Positions 45,128-53,475 of a stretch of DNA of 64,000 bases are shown here, one piece after another. The position numbers were made by a program, and so were the translations under genes. The DNA comes from Galbibacter sp035306585. GTDB taxonomy: Bacteria > Bacteroidota > Bacteroidia > Flavobacteriales > Flavobacteriaceae. The notes beneath the pieces were generated by a model, which searched no databases, was not told the DNA's origin, and saw nothing but the letters and a program-made list of their open reading frames with translations. The stretch is taken from contig NZ_DATGNU010000129.1 of the NCBI RefSeq assembly GCF_035306585.1, forward strand, positions 12,740-76,739, given 5' to 3'. Numbering within the stretch: the first letter of the stretch is position 1; every line of letters starts with the position of its first letter.

Positions 45128-46636
45128 TTAGGCTTCAGCTAACATTTTCTCTCCAGCCTCGATCGCTTCCTCAATCGATCCTTTAAGGTTAAATGCCGCT
45201 TCTGGAAGATGATCTAATTCACCATCCATAATCATATTAAACCCTTTAATGGTTTCTTTAATATCTACCAATACACCTGGAATACCTGTAAATTGTTCAG
45301 CAACGTGGAAAGGTTGTGACAAGAAACGTTGAACCCTTCTAGCTCTGGAAACCGCTTGCTTATCATCCTCAGAAAGCTCTTCCATACCAAGAATTGCAAT
45401 AATATCTTGTAATTCTTTATAGTGCTGTAATAACTCCTTTACGCGTTGTGCACATGCATAGTGTTCTTTACCCAACACCTCTTCAGATAAAATTCTAGAA
45501 GAAGACTCTAATGGATCCACCGCTGGGTAAATACCAAGCTCTGCAATTTTTCTAGAGAGTACTGTTGTTGCATCAAGGTGAGCAAATGTTGTTGCTGGAG
45601 CTGGATCCGTTAAGTCATCCGCAGGTACATATACCGCTTGTACGGAAGTAATAGATCCTCTTTTAGTGGAAGTAATACGCTCTTGCATTGCACCCATCTC
45701 AGTTGCTAATGTGGGTTGGTATCCCACCGCTGAAGGCATACGTCCTAATAGTGCCGACACCTCAGAACCTGCTTGGGTAAATCGGAAAATGTTATCGACA
45801 AAGAAAAGTACGTCTTTCCCTTGGCCTTCACCAGCACCGTCACGGAAATACTCCGCAATAGTTAATCCAGAAAGTGCCACACGAGCACGTGCTCCTGGAG
45901 GCTCATTCATCTGACCGAATACGAAAGTCGCTTTAGAATCTTTCATGGCGGACTTGTCCACTTTGGTCAAGTCCCATCCACCAGCCTCCATAGACTTGGT
46001 AAATTCCTCACCATATTTTATAATTCCTGACTCCAACATCTCTCTTAAAAGGTCATTCCCTTCACGAGTACGTTCTCCTACACCTGCAAACACAGATAAA
46101 CCACCGTGTCCTTTTGCGATATTATTAATCAACTCCTGAATAAGTACCGTTTTACCTACACCAGCACCACCGAAAAGACCAATTTTACCACCTTTTGCAT
46201 AAGGCTCAATAAGGTCAATTACTTTAATCCCTGTATAGAGAACTTCTGTTGATGTTGTAAGATCTTCAAATTTTGGTGCTTCTCTGTGAATTGGCAAACC
46301 GTCTTTTCCTTCTTTAGGAAGTTCACCTAAACCATCAATAGCATCCCCAATAACATTAAACAATCGACCATATACATCATCTCCGATTGGCATTTGTATT
46401 GGATTTCCAGTGGCTAGCACTTCTACCCCTCTACTTAGACCATCAGTTGAATCCATTGAAATCGTTCTTACTGTATCCTCTCCAATATGAGACTGTACCT
46501 CTAGTACTAATTTTGACCCATCTTTTCTAGTGATTTCCAAAGAATCATAAATCTTTGGCAATTCAGAACCCGATTCAAATACTACGTCTACAACCGGACC
46601 GATAATTTGTGCAACTTTACCTGTAATTTTTGACAT
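45128..46636 (-). CDS. atpD: F1 ATP synthase beta subunit
   Basis: A 502-residue catalytic subunit. The Walker A motif GLFGGAGVGKT is near residue 153, FAGVGERTREGND near residue 190, the Walker B-like FFVDNIFRFTQAGSE near residue 277, and ALLGRMPSAVGYQPTLATEM follows. Normal length. It heads an atpD-atpC operon. A TATCTTTG -7 box lies at 46721-46728. Confidence 0.98.
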   Translation of the reverse strand: MSKITGKVAQIIGPVVDVVFESGSELPKIYDSLEITRKDGSKLVLEVQSHIGEDTVRTISMDSTDGLSRGVEVLATGNPIQMPIGDDVYGRLFNVIGDAIDGLGELPKEGKDGLPIHREAPKFEDLTTSTEVLYTGIKVIDLIEPYAKGGKIGLFGGAGVGKTVLIQELINNIAKGHGGLSVFAGVGERTREGNDLLREMLESGIIKYGEEFTKSMEAGGWDLTKVDKSAMKDSKATFVFGQMNEPPGARARVALSGLTIAEYFRDGAGEGQGKDVLFFVDNIFRFTQAGSEVSALLGRMPSAVGYQPTLATEMGAMQERITSTKRGSITSVQAVYVPADDLTDPAPATTFAHLDATTVLSRKIAELGIYPAVDPLESSSRILSEEVLGKEHYACAQRVKELLQHYKELQDIIAILGMEELSEDDKQAVSRARRVQRFLSQPFHVAEQFTGIPGVLVDIKETIKGFNMIMDGELDHLPEAAFNLKGSIEEAIEAGEKMLAEA

Positions 46637-46720
46637 TACTCAAGTGTTTAATGTTAAGCTTATTACTTACGAAACAAAAGTTTAAATTAAATGCGTTTTA
46701 AACATGCTTTTTTCGCGGTG

Positions 46721-46728
46721 CAAAGATA
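46721..46728 (-). promoter_or_regulatory. -7 promoter box of the atpD-atpC operon
   Basis: The minus strand reads TATCTTTG, matching TAnnTTTG, about 85 bp before the atpD ATG. Confidence 0.65.
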
Positions 46729-46824
46729 TATTTTTAATTGAATTTAAACCCTTATTTCTGAAAAAAAATTGTAGCTATAGTTGCTTGTGAATTTGAACGT
46801 TAGCAATGGTAGCACTAAAAGATC

Positions 46825-46892
46825 ATACCACTGCCTTAGAATTGTTTCGAAACCTTCAAAAATTGTTAGATTTTTGCAGTGGTATTTTTTTT
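46825..46892 (+). terminator. Orphan plus-strand hairpin and T8 tract, candidate small-RNA end
   Basis: ATACCACTGC (46825-46834) pairs perfectly with GCAGTGGTAT (46876-46885), overlapping a T8 run that ends at 46892. The loop contains the 10-bp palindrome GTTTCGAAAC. Flanking genes are both on the minus strand, so no known transcript ends here. On the minus strand no T-tract follows the stem. Confidence 0.5.
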
Positions 46893-46909
46893 GAAATTAA
46901 GTTACTTTC

Positions 46910-47911
46910 TTAATTTAATTTTTCAGTCAACTTGCTAAAGGTTTTCTTAGGATCTTTACCCTGATATAAAATTGCATATACGGCATCAATAATGGGGGTC
47001 TTACTTTTTCTTTTTTGACTTGTTGTTATTAGATGGGCACTTTTGGTAGCATAGTACCCTTCGGCCACCATATTCATTTCCATCATAGCGCTCTTTACTG
47101 TATACCCCTTTCCTATCATATTACCAAACATGCGGTTACGGCTAAAAATGGAATAACCTGTTACTAGGAGATCTCCTAAATAGGCCAAATCATCTATATT
47201 TCGTTTCATTTTATGAATTCGCTTGATAAAGCGTTTCATTTCTCGAATAGAATTACTCATCAGTACTGCTTGGAAGTTATCACCATAACCTAATCCATGT
47301 GCAATACCTGCTGCTACTGCATAAATATTTTTTAACATCGCTGCATACTCAGTACCGATGATATCATCACTAATTTTTGTATAAATATAACTGCTAGATA
47401 AACGCTCCGCCAAGGCGGTAGCCTTATGCTCATCAGAGCAAGCCACGGTAAGATATGATAATCGCTCCAGAGCTACTTCTTCCGCATGGCATGGACCAGT
47501 AATCACCCCAATATTGTCAAATGGTACCTGGTAGAGGTCGTGAAAATATTCCCCGACAATTAAGCCGTGTTCTGGAACAATCCCCTTAATAGCTGAAAAT
47601 ACAACCTTCCCAGTGAGTGGCAAGGTGAGCTTTTGAAGTTCTTGATGCAAAAATGCCGATGGTATAGCAAAGATCAAATAATTCGCATAGCTTACTATTT
47701 CATTAATATCATCACTTAAATAAAGCTGGTCTACTTGAAACTCAACAGAGCTCAAATAGTTAGGGTTATGTTGATGCTCTTTAATATGTGCTATCGCAGC
47801 GGTGTTTCGCATATACCAGCCCACCTCATCTAAATTTTCACAAAGCATTTTCACCAAAGCAGTAGCCCAACTTCCACCTCCTAAAACAGCCACCTTAATT
47901 GAATCTCCCAT
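46910..47911 (-). CDS. gpsA: NAD(P)-dependent glycerol-3-phosphate dehydrogenase
   Basis: A 333-residue cytosolic enzyme that reduces dihydroxyacetone phosphate to sn-glycerol-3-phosphate for phospholipid synthesis. The nucleotide-binding VAVLGGGSWATALVKML is at the N-terminus, FAIPSAFLHQEL near residue 80, GPCHAEEVA near residue 138, and the catalytic lysine region EYAAMLKNIYAVAAGIAHG near residue 190. The frame is open to 47950, but a TACTTTTG box at 47938-47945 makes ATG 47911 the start. Confidence 0.95.
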   Translation of the reverse strand: MGDSIKVAVLGGGSWATALVKMLCENLDEVGWYMRNTAAIAHIKEHQHNPNYLSSVEFQVDQLYLSDDINEIVSYANYLIFAIPSAFLHQELQKLTLPLTGKVVFSAIKGIVPEHGLIVGEYFHDLYQVPFDNIGVITGPCHAEEVALERLSYLTVACSDEHKATALAERLSSSYIYTKISDDIIGTEYAAMLKNIYAVAAGIAHGLGYGDNFQAVLMSNSIREMKRFIKRIHKMKRNIDDLAYLGDLLVTGYSIFSRNRMFGNMIGKGYTVKSAMMEMNMVAEGYYATKSAHLITTSQKRKSKTPIIDAVYAILYQGKDPKKTFSKLTEKLN

Positions 47912-47937
47912 TTTATAATCACTTTTAATTGCAGTGT

Positions 47938-47945
47938 CAAAAGTA
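47938..47945 (-). promoter_or_regulatory. -7 promoter box of gpsA
   Basis: The minus strand reads TACTTTTG, matching TAnnTTTG, 26 bp before ATG 47911. Confidence 0.6.
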
Positions 47946-48195
47946 ACCAAAATTTAAAACAATTATTTTTTGTCTCTAACCTTGGAACCCCTTTTTCTAT
48001 GATAGGACTGAAGGTGTGACAAATAGCTCATTAGAATTTTAACAGTAGATTATGAAAAGTAAAACAATCTAGGTCATAAGGCCACGTTATAAGATTAGAG
48101 AACAAGAAAACATAACTTAAGTTAGGTTAATTGATTTTTTTGGTTGGTTATTTGTAAAAACCGCTTTTTGATTCTTATCAAAGAGTGGTTTTTTT
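47946..48195 (+). ncRNA. Possible small RNA in the divergent gpsA/kbp gap
   Basis: About 250 bp without a protein gene, ending in a near-perfect 16-bp hairpin and T-tract (48156-48195). Both neighbouring genes point away, so the terminator ends no known transcript. I see no good promoter box and do not recognise a known RNA family. The 5' limit is unknown; the span given is the maximum. The 143 bp from 48196 to kbp hold only its leader. Confidence 0.35.
48156..48195 (+). terminator. Strong orphan hairpin terminator
   Basis: AAAAACCGCTTTTTGA and TCAAAGAGTGGTTTTT form a 16-bp stem (two G-T pairs) with a TTCTTA loop and a T7 tract. It is symmetric enough to work in both directions. Confidence 0.75.
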
Positions 48196-48338
48196 AATGC
48201 ATTATTCTGGCTACTCCTTATTAAAGTGCCTAAAAATCAAATTCACAAGTGTTTTTTTTTCAAGGAATTAAATTCTTTCACTTTGTAGAAAAACGTTTAT
48301 TGCTTACCTTGTTGCTTAAACTTTAAAATAATAAAACC

Positions 48339-48836
48339 ATGGGATTATTTTCATTTATCAAAGATGCAGGCGCTAAAATATTTGGCGGCAAGACATCTGC
48401 AGAAGAAGCAGCAGAGGCAGCAGCAAACAAAGAAGCCGCCATTAAAGAAGCGAATGCTCAAGCAGCTTCGAAACTCAAAGAGACCATCACTGATTTAGAT
48501 CTAAAGGCAGAAAATTTACAAATTTCCATCACTGGTGATACTGCTACTGTTAGTGGTAAAGCGTATGATCAAACTACCAAAGAAAAAATCATTTTAGTAG
48601 TAGGGAACAGTACTGGGATTGCGGTAGTAAACGACCAAATGGAAGTTGAAAACACTGAACCAGAAGCGCAGTTTCATACAGTAGTATCTGGAGACTCCTT
48701 AAGTAAAATTGCTAAGAAATTTTATGGGGATGCCATGAAGTACCCCGTCATTTTTGAAGCGAATAAACCCATGCTAACTGATCCAGATAAGATATATCCA
48801 GGACAGGTACTTCGTATCCCAACATTAGATTCTTAA
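48339..48836 (+). CDS. BON-LysM protein (YgaU/Kbp-like potassium-binding protein)
   Basis: A 165-residue protein. It starts MGLFSFIKDAGAKIFGGK, has an alanine-rich helix (residues 20-45), a BON domain (about 48-103) and a LysM domain (about 110-163, with FHTVVSGDSLSKIAKKFYGD and PDKIYPGQVLRIP). This is the architecture and N-terminus of E. coli YgaU/Kbp, a cytoplasmic K+-binding protein. No signal peptide is present, in line with that. Potassium binding is inferred from the family. It faces nadD 9 bp away. Confidence 0.9.
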   Translation: MGLFSFIKDAGAKIFGGKTSAEEAAEAAANKEAAIKEANAQAASKLKETITDLDLKAENLQISITGDTATVSGKAYDQTTKEKIILVVGNSTGIAVVNDQMEVENTEPEAQFHTVVSGDSLSKIAKKFYGDAMKYPVIFEANKPMLTDPDKIYPGQVLRIPTLDS

Positions 48837-48845
48837 AAGGAGCGC

Positions 48846-49436
48846 TTATTTGTAAAAATTCATCAAATCCACATACTCCCATACCTTGGGTTGTAAGAGT
48901 GGTTGGATGTTTTTGCCCTCCGAAATCGCTTTACGTATAAAGGTAGATGATATCTCCATAATAGGAGCGTCTACCTTTTTTACTCTTGGATGGTCGTTGT
49001 ATTTTCCATGCATATCATGGGAACTCTGAACTCGGGGATAGACGTATATATCGTGATTCTCAATGATCATCTCCACATTTTTCCACTTGTGAAGCGAGCG
49101 TAAATTATCCTCTCCCATGATCAAACAAAACTCATTATTAGGATATTTTTCTTTAAGGTAAACCAGGGTTTTAACGGTGTAATTTGGTTGCGGCAATGCG
49201 AACTCAATATCGCTTGGTTTCAGTTTTTCATAATTCTCAGTGGCACGGTAGACGAGCTCCAACCGATGATGATCCTCTAAAAGGCTGCTTTTTTTCTTAT
49301 GAGGATTGTGAGGGGTCACCACTAGCCAAATCTCTTGTAGCTCTGTGAATTCAGCCATATGATTAGCGATCACCAAATGTCCTAAATGTATTGGATTAAA
49401 GGTGCCGAAAAAGAGTCCTATCTTTTTCCCTTTCAT
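48846..49436 (-). CDS. nadD: Nicotinate-nucleotide adenylyltransferase
   Basis: A 196-residue nucleotidyltransferase that forms deamido-NAD from NaMN and ATP. The motifs are GLFFGTFNPIHLGHLVIA (GTFxPxHxGH) near residue 7 and ISSTFIRKAISEG near residue 162. It overlaps gmk by 4 bp and ends the yicC-gmk-nadD operon, an order common in Bacteroidota. Confidence 0.95.
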   Translation of the reverse strand: MKGKKIGLFFGTFNPIHLGHLVIANHMAEFTELQEIWLVVTPHNPHKKKSSLLEDHHRLELVYRATENYEKLKPSDIEFALPQPNYTVKTLVYLKEKYPNNEFCLIMGEDNLRSLHKWKNVEMIIENHDIYVYPRVQSSHDMHGKYNDHPRVKKVDAPIMEISSTFIRKAISEGKNIQPLLQPKVWEYVDLMNFYK

Positions 49437-50041
49437 GCCTTAGATTTTTTAGAAACACCAACAAAATCCGCCACTAAATTATAAGCCTCTTGCTTAGCGG
49501 TATCTAAATCGTAATTTTTTATCACCGTATCAAACTGCGGTGCGGTAGCAAGTTCTACAGATGCCTTAGCGATTCGCATATTGATCTTATCTTCGCTTTC
49601 TGTCTTACGTTTTTTGAGCCTGATTTTTAATTCATCTACACTTGGAGGTTTTACAAACACGGCTAATGTTTGATCAGGAAATTTACGTTTAATTCGAAGC
49701 CCTCCTGCTACATCAATATCAAAGATCACATTTTTACCCATATTCCACAACCGTTCAACCTCCGATTTTAAGGTCCCGTAAAAGTTATCGCGATAAACTT
49801 CTTCCCACTCTAAAAAGTCGTTGTTTTTGATATGGTCCTTAAAGGTCCTTGCAGAAAGAAAATAATAGTTTTCTCCATCCTTTTCATCTCCTCTAGGTTC
49901 CCTAGAGGTGGCCGATACAGAGAAGGCAAGGTTTAATTCCGGATGTTCCAAAAGATGCCTGACAATAGTAGTTTTTCCACTTCCTGAAGGAGCAGAGAAA
50001 ATGATTAACTTTCCGTTATTGTTACTGTTATTTTCTTCCAT
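49433..50041 (-). CDS. gmk: Guanylate kinase
   Basis: A 202-residue kinase that converts GMP to GDP. The P-loop FSAPSGSGKTTIVRHL is near residue 15, FSVSATSREPRGDEKDGENYY is near residue 40 and the GMP-binding EWEEVYRDNFYGT near residue 78. It follows yicC by 30 bp and overlaps nadD by 4 bp. Normal length. Confidence 0.96.
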   Translation of the reverse strand: MEENNSNNNGKLIIFSAPSGSGKTTIVRHLLEHPELNLAFSVSATSREPRGDEKDGENYYFLSARTFKDHIKNNDFLEWEEVYRDNFYGTLKSEVERLWNMGKNVIFDIDVAGGLRIKRKFPDQTLAVFVKPPSVDELKIRLKKRKTESEDKINMRIAKASVELATAPQFDTVIKNYDLDTAKQEAYNLVADFVGVSKKSKA

Positions 50042-50071
50042 GGATCGTGATTAAACGCAGAAATTACGCTT

Positions 50072-50944
50072 TTATAAAACATTCAACAATTGTTCCTTGA
50101 TCTTCTCCAACTCATCCTTCATTTGAACCACTAATTGCTGCATTGGTGCATAATTGGATTTGGAACCAATGGTGTTGATTTCTCGACCAATTTCCTGACT
50201 GATAAACCCTAATTTCTTCCCATTGGAATCGCCGGAGCTTAGGGATTCAATAAAATAATTCAAGTGGTTAGCCAGACGAACTTTCTCTTCGGTAATATCG
50301 AATTTTTCAATGTAATAAATCAATTCTTGCTCAAAACGATTTTCATCTACTTCCACTTTAAGATCTTCCACGGCCTTTTCTAATCTACTGCGAACTACCT
50401 GTAAACGTACCGGGTCGATTTCTTTTACTTTTTCCAATAAATCTGAAATCGCATTAATACGTTCAATAAAGTCAGATTCTAAGGCAACCCCTTCTTGCGT
50501 TCTAAAAATATTTATTTCTTCAAGGGCTTTGATCACCGCATTTTTTATAATCTCATATTCCTGAGGATCTATTTCTTCACGCTCTACTTTAAGTGCATCT
50601 GGCATACGAACCGCCATTTTCATGAGTTCAACTTCATCATCGGGTCCGATAGGAACAGGACTAGCATTTCTTAATTGGTCCATATAACTTTTCAAGACCC
50701 CTATATTAAGTTGGCTACTCGAGCTTTCTCCTGTGATTTCAACAAAAAGACTAAAATCAATTTTTCCCCGCACAAGACCAGAGGCTATCAGGTTACGTAA
50801 CTCAAGCTCCTTTTCCCTATAGGAAGAAGGGATTCTAGCATTGATATCCAAATTCTTACTGTTAAGGGACTTTAACTCTACGGTTATTTTCTTGGAAGGT
50901 AACTGTATAACATCCTTACCAAAACCAGTCATCGATTGTATCAT
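50072..50944 (-). CDS. YicC family endoribonuclease
   Basis: A 290-residue YicC/YloC protein. The start IQSMTGFGK, the internal VELKSLNSKNLDINARIP and the C-terminal DUF1732 part (KLGFISQEIGREINTIGSKSN) are diagnostic. YicC-like proteins are reported as endoribonucleases. It is first in the yicC-gmk-nadD operon. The identity is sure; the biochemical role in this organism is inferred. Confidence 0.92.
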   Translation of the reverse strand: MIQSMTGFGKDVIQLPSKKITVELKSLNSKNLDINARIPSSYREKELELRNLIASGLVRGKIDFSLFVEITGESSSSQLNIGVLKSYMDQLRNASPVPIGPDDEVELMKMAVRMPDALKVEREEIDPQEYEIIKNAVIKALEEINIFRTQEGVALESDFIERINAISDLLEKVKEIDPVRLQVVRSRLEKAVEDLKVEVDENRFEQELIYYIEKFDITEEKVRLANHLNYFIESLSSGDSNGKKLGFISQEIGREINTIGSKSNYAPMQQLVVQMKDELEKIKEQLLNVL

Positions 50945-51004
50945 CTTCTAATTTTAGAATGGCAAAAGTACAAAATTGGCAGGGCAAACGTATAAATTAC
51001 AAAC

Positions 51005-51037
51005 AAAAAAGCTGCACCAGTTAAAGCACAGCTTTTT
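51005..51037 (-). terminator. Intrinsic terminator after the MORN-repeat gene
   Basis: AAAAAAGCTG and CAGCTTTTT form the stem. On the minus strand the hairpin is followed by TTTTTTG. It separates the MORN gene from yicC. Confidence 0.8.
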
Positions 51038-51078
51038 CCATCAGAAACCAAAAGGTTCCATATCCATTACTTTCTCTC

Positions 51079-51435
51079 TTATGGGTTCACCACAATCTTA
51101 TTTGTTTGATTCCAAGATCTTACACTTGCAATCGCACTATTTTCATAGGTAACCTCTTTTAAAACATCGCCGTGGTAGAAAAACCAATTTCCAGTCTTCG
51201 CTCCCATGTCGTAATTGGCAATTGCTATTGCCTTTCCTTGTTCATCAAAAGACTTCCACTGTCCGTGAAGCTTTCCATCTACATAGGTACCAGTTTGTGC
51301 AACCACCCCATTATCATGATAATAGGTAGCTTTCACCATACCGTTCTCAATTTCTAATTTCGGCTTTTTCTCTACTTGTTGACCAAATAACATCACCGAA
51401 AACACAAGTGCTAGTGTCGTTAATATATTTCTCAT
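51079..51435 (-). CDS. Exported MORN/YwqK-repeat protein
   Basis: A 118-residue protein with a signal peptide (residues 1-18, ending MLFGQQ) and two or three MORN-like repeats of the YwqK type (KATYYHDNGVVAQTGTYVDG, LHGQWKSFDEQGKAIAIANY, KTGNWFFYHGDVLKEVTYEN). Such repeats form beta-hairpin stacks; the annotation as antitoxin used for some relatives is not supported here because there is no toxin and the protein is exported. Function unknown. It has one of the clearest promoters in the window. Confidence 0.82.
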   Translation of the reverse strand: MRNILTTLALVFSVMLFGQQVEKKPKLEIENGMVKATYYHDNGVVAQTGTYVDGKLHGQWKSFDEQGKAIAIANYDMGAKTGNWFFYHGDVLKEVTYENSAIASVRSWNQTNKIVVNP

Positions 51436-51469
51436 ATCGTTGTTTTTTTAATTTCTACTGATCGTTTCT

Positions 51470-51501
51470 CAAATATAATTGTTTTTGTTTACAATTACAA
51501 A
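51470..51501 (-). promoter_or_regulatory. Complete -33/-7 promoter of the MORN-repeat gene
   Basis: On the minus strand TTTG (51498-51501) is followed after 20 bp by TATATTTG (51470-51477), a full Bacteroidota promoter. The transcript leader would be about 30 nt. Confidence 0.75.
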
Positions 51502-51646
51502 ACATTTACATAACGTTAAATTAACATTAAAACCATTTTAACCTGATAATCAATGATTTAAACATAGGGTTATGCAGCGCTCACCTTAAAAACTTAACAT
51601 TGGAAAATTCTTTTTTGAATTTTTTCATTTCACTCACAATCCTTAT

Positions 51647-51654
51647 TAACTTTG
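51647..51654 (+). promoter_or_regulatory. -7 promoter box of aspS
   Basis: TAACTTTG matches TAnnTTTG and lies 25 bp before the aspS ATG. Confidence 0.6.
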
Positions 51655-51679
51655 CAGCCAATTAATTCCAATAGAATTC

Positions 51680-53428
51680 ATGTATAGAAGTCATACTTGC
51701 GGAGCGTTGCGCTCAGAACATATAGGCAATGAAGTCACCCTTTCTGGTTGGGTGCAAAAGGTACGAGATAAAGGATTTATGATTTGGGTAGATCTAAGAG
51801 ATCGATACGGTATTACCCAGCTTATATTTGATGAAAATAGAACTCCACAAGATGTTTTTAAGACTGCTCAAGGGCTCGGAAGGGAATTTGTCATTAAAGT
51901 AGAGGGGACCGTTATTGAAAGAGAAGCGAAAAACCCTCATTTAGCCACTGGGGATATCGAAATTTTAGTTCGTAATATTACCCTGCTCAATTCTTCGCTT
52001 ACTCCTCCATTTACCATAGAGAATGAAACTGATGGTGGCGATGAACTTCGAATGAAATATCGTTATCTCGATATAAGAAGAAATCCAGTTAAAAACAATC
52101 TGATCTTCCGTCACAAAGTAAGTATGGAAGTTAGAAATTATTTGTCAAAGGCTGATTTTATTGAGATAGAAACACCCTATTTAATTAAATCTACTCCAGA
52201 GGGGGCAAGGGATTTTATTGTGCCTTCACGAATGAATGAGGGTCAATTCTACGCCCTTCCACAATCTCCACAAACCTTCAAGCAATTGCTAATGGTTGGT
52301 GGCATGGATAAGTATTTTCAAATTGTAAAGTGTTTTAGAGACGAAGATCTTCGTGCTGATAGACAACCTGAGTTTACGCAAATAGACTGTGAAATGGCTT
52401 TTGTTGAGCAAGAAGATATCTTAAACATTTTTGAAGGACTCACGAGGCACTTATTACAGGAAATAAATAATGTTACTGTTTCCAAATTCCCAAGGATGAC
52501 CTACCAGGAGGCCATGTGCACATATGGGAATGACAAACCAGATATCCGATTCGATATGAAATTTGGTGAGTTAAATCAAGTAGCACAACACAAGGGTTTT
52601 AATGTCTTTAATCAAGCTGAGCTTGTCGTGGGAATTGCAGTTCCTGGAGGAGCCTCCTATACTAGAAAAGAAATTGACAAACTTATCGATTGGGTAAAGC
52701 GACCTCAAGTGGGGGCCTTAGGGATGGTTTATGTAAAATACAATGAAGATGGAAGTTTTAAATCTTCCGTAGATAAATTCTACGATCCAGAAGATCTAAA
52801 AAAATGGGCGGAGGCTACAAATGCCAAACCAGGCGATCTTATTTGTGTCCTTTCAGGGGAAGCCCATAAAACACGTAGCCAATTAAGTGCGCTTCGAATG
52901 GAATTGGCTGAACGATTGGGCTTAAGAAAATCGAACGAGTTTGCACCACTTTGGGTGATTGATTTCCCACTATTGGAATGGGATGAAGACACGCAGCGCT
53001 ACCACGCCATGCACCATCCATTTACTTCTCCGAAGATGGAGGATATCCACCTATTAGAAACGGAGCCAGGAAAAGTTAGAGCAAATGCTTATGACCTTGT
53101 TTTAAATGGTAATGAAATTGGTGGAGGTTCTATTCGAATTTTCGACAAACAACTACAGGCAACCATGTTCAAACATCTTGGATTTACGGAAGAAGAAGCA
53201 AAAGCACAATTTGGATTTCTAATGGATGCCTTCCAATATGGGGCACCTCCTCATGGAGGTCTTGCTTTTGGTCTTGACCGATTGGTAGCTATTTTGGGTG
53301 GACAAGAAACCATTCGTGATTTTATTGCCTTTCCAAAGAATAATTCTGGAAGAGATGTCATGATTGATGCGCCTTCTGCTATCGATCAAGAACAACTAAA
53401 AGAATTGCGTATCAAGCTCGACCTCTAA
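51680..53428 (+). CDS. aspS: Aspartyl-tRNA synthetase
   Basis: A 582-residue class IIb synthetase. The N-terminal OB fold starts MYRSHTCGALR and has VTLSGWVQKVRDKG. Class II motif 1 is near residue 145, motif 2 (FRDEDLRADRQPEFTQID) near residue 220, a GAD insertion follows, and motif 3 (GLAFGLDRLVAILGG) is near residue 535. Full length. It is followed 47 bp later by the ClC gene. Confidence 0.97.
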   Translation: MYRSHTCGALRSEHIGNEVTLSGWVQKVRDKGFMIWVDLRDRYGITQLIFDENRTPQDVFKTAQGLGREFVIKVEGTVIEREAKNPHLATGDIEILVRNITLLNSSLTPPFTIENETDGGDELRMKYRYLDIRRNPVKNNLIFRHKVSMEVRNYLSKADFIEIETPYLIKSTPEGARDFIVPSRMNEGQFYALPQSPQTFKQLLMVGGMDKYFQIVKCFRDEDLRADRQPEFTQIDCEMAFVEQEDILNIFEGLTRHLLQEINNVTVSKFPRMTYQEAMCTYGNDKPDIRFDMKFGELNQVAQHKGFNVFNQAELVVGIAVPGGASYTRKEIDKLIDWVKRPQVGALGMVYVKYNEDGSFKSSVDKFYDPEDLKKWAEATNAKPGDLICVLSGEAHKTRSQLSALRMELAERLGLRKSNEFAPLWVIDFPLLEWDEDTQRYHAMHHPFTSPKMEDIHLLETEPGKVRANAYDLVLNGNEIGGGSIRIFDKQLQATMFKHLGFTEEEAKAQFGFLMDAFQYGAPPHGGLAFGLDRLVAILGGQETIRDFIAFPKNNSGRDVMIDAPSAIDQEQLKELRIKLDL

Positions 53429-53475
53429 CAAGTGACAAAATTTGCCCAGGTAAAATTATATTTTGTAATTTTAAA

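Larger units (their letters stand above)
46637..46909. other. 273-bp gap between atpD and gpsA with a hairpin-bearing plus-strand element
   Basis: On the minus strand it holds the atpD promoter box (46721-46728). On the plus strand a 10-bp stem with a 41-nt structured loop and a T8 tract (46825-46892) lies where no plus-strand gene is known, and a 35-codon open frame begins at 46806. See the separate entries. Confidence 0.5.

Noticed and set aside
51079..51435. Antitoxin of a toxin-antitoxin system (YwqK-type annotation)
   Set aside because: The protein has a signal peptide, stands alone with its own promoter and terminator, and has no toxin partner.
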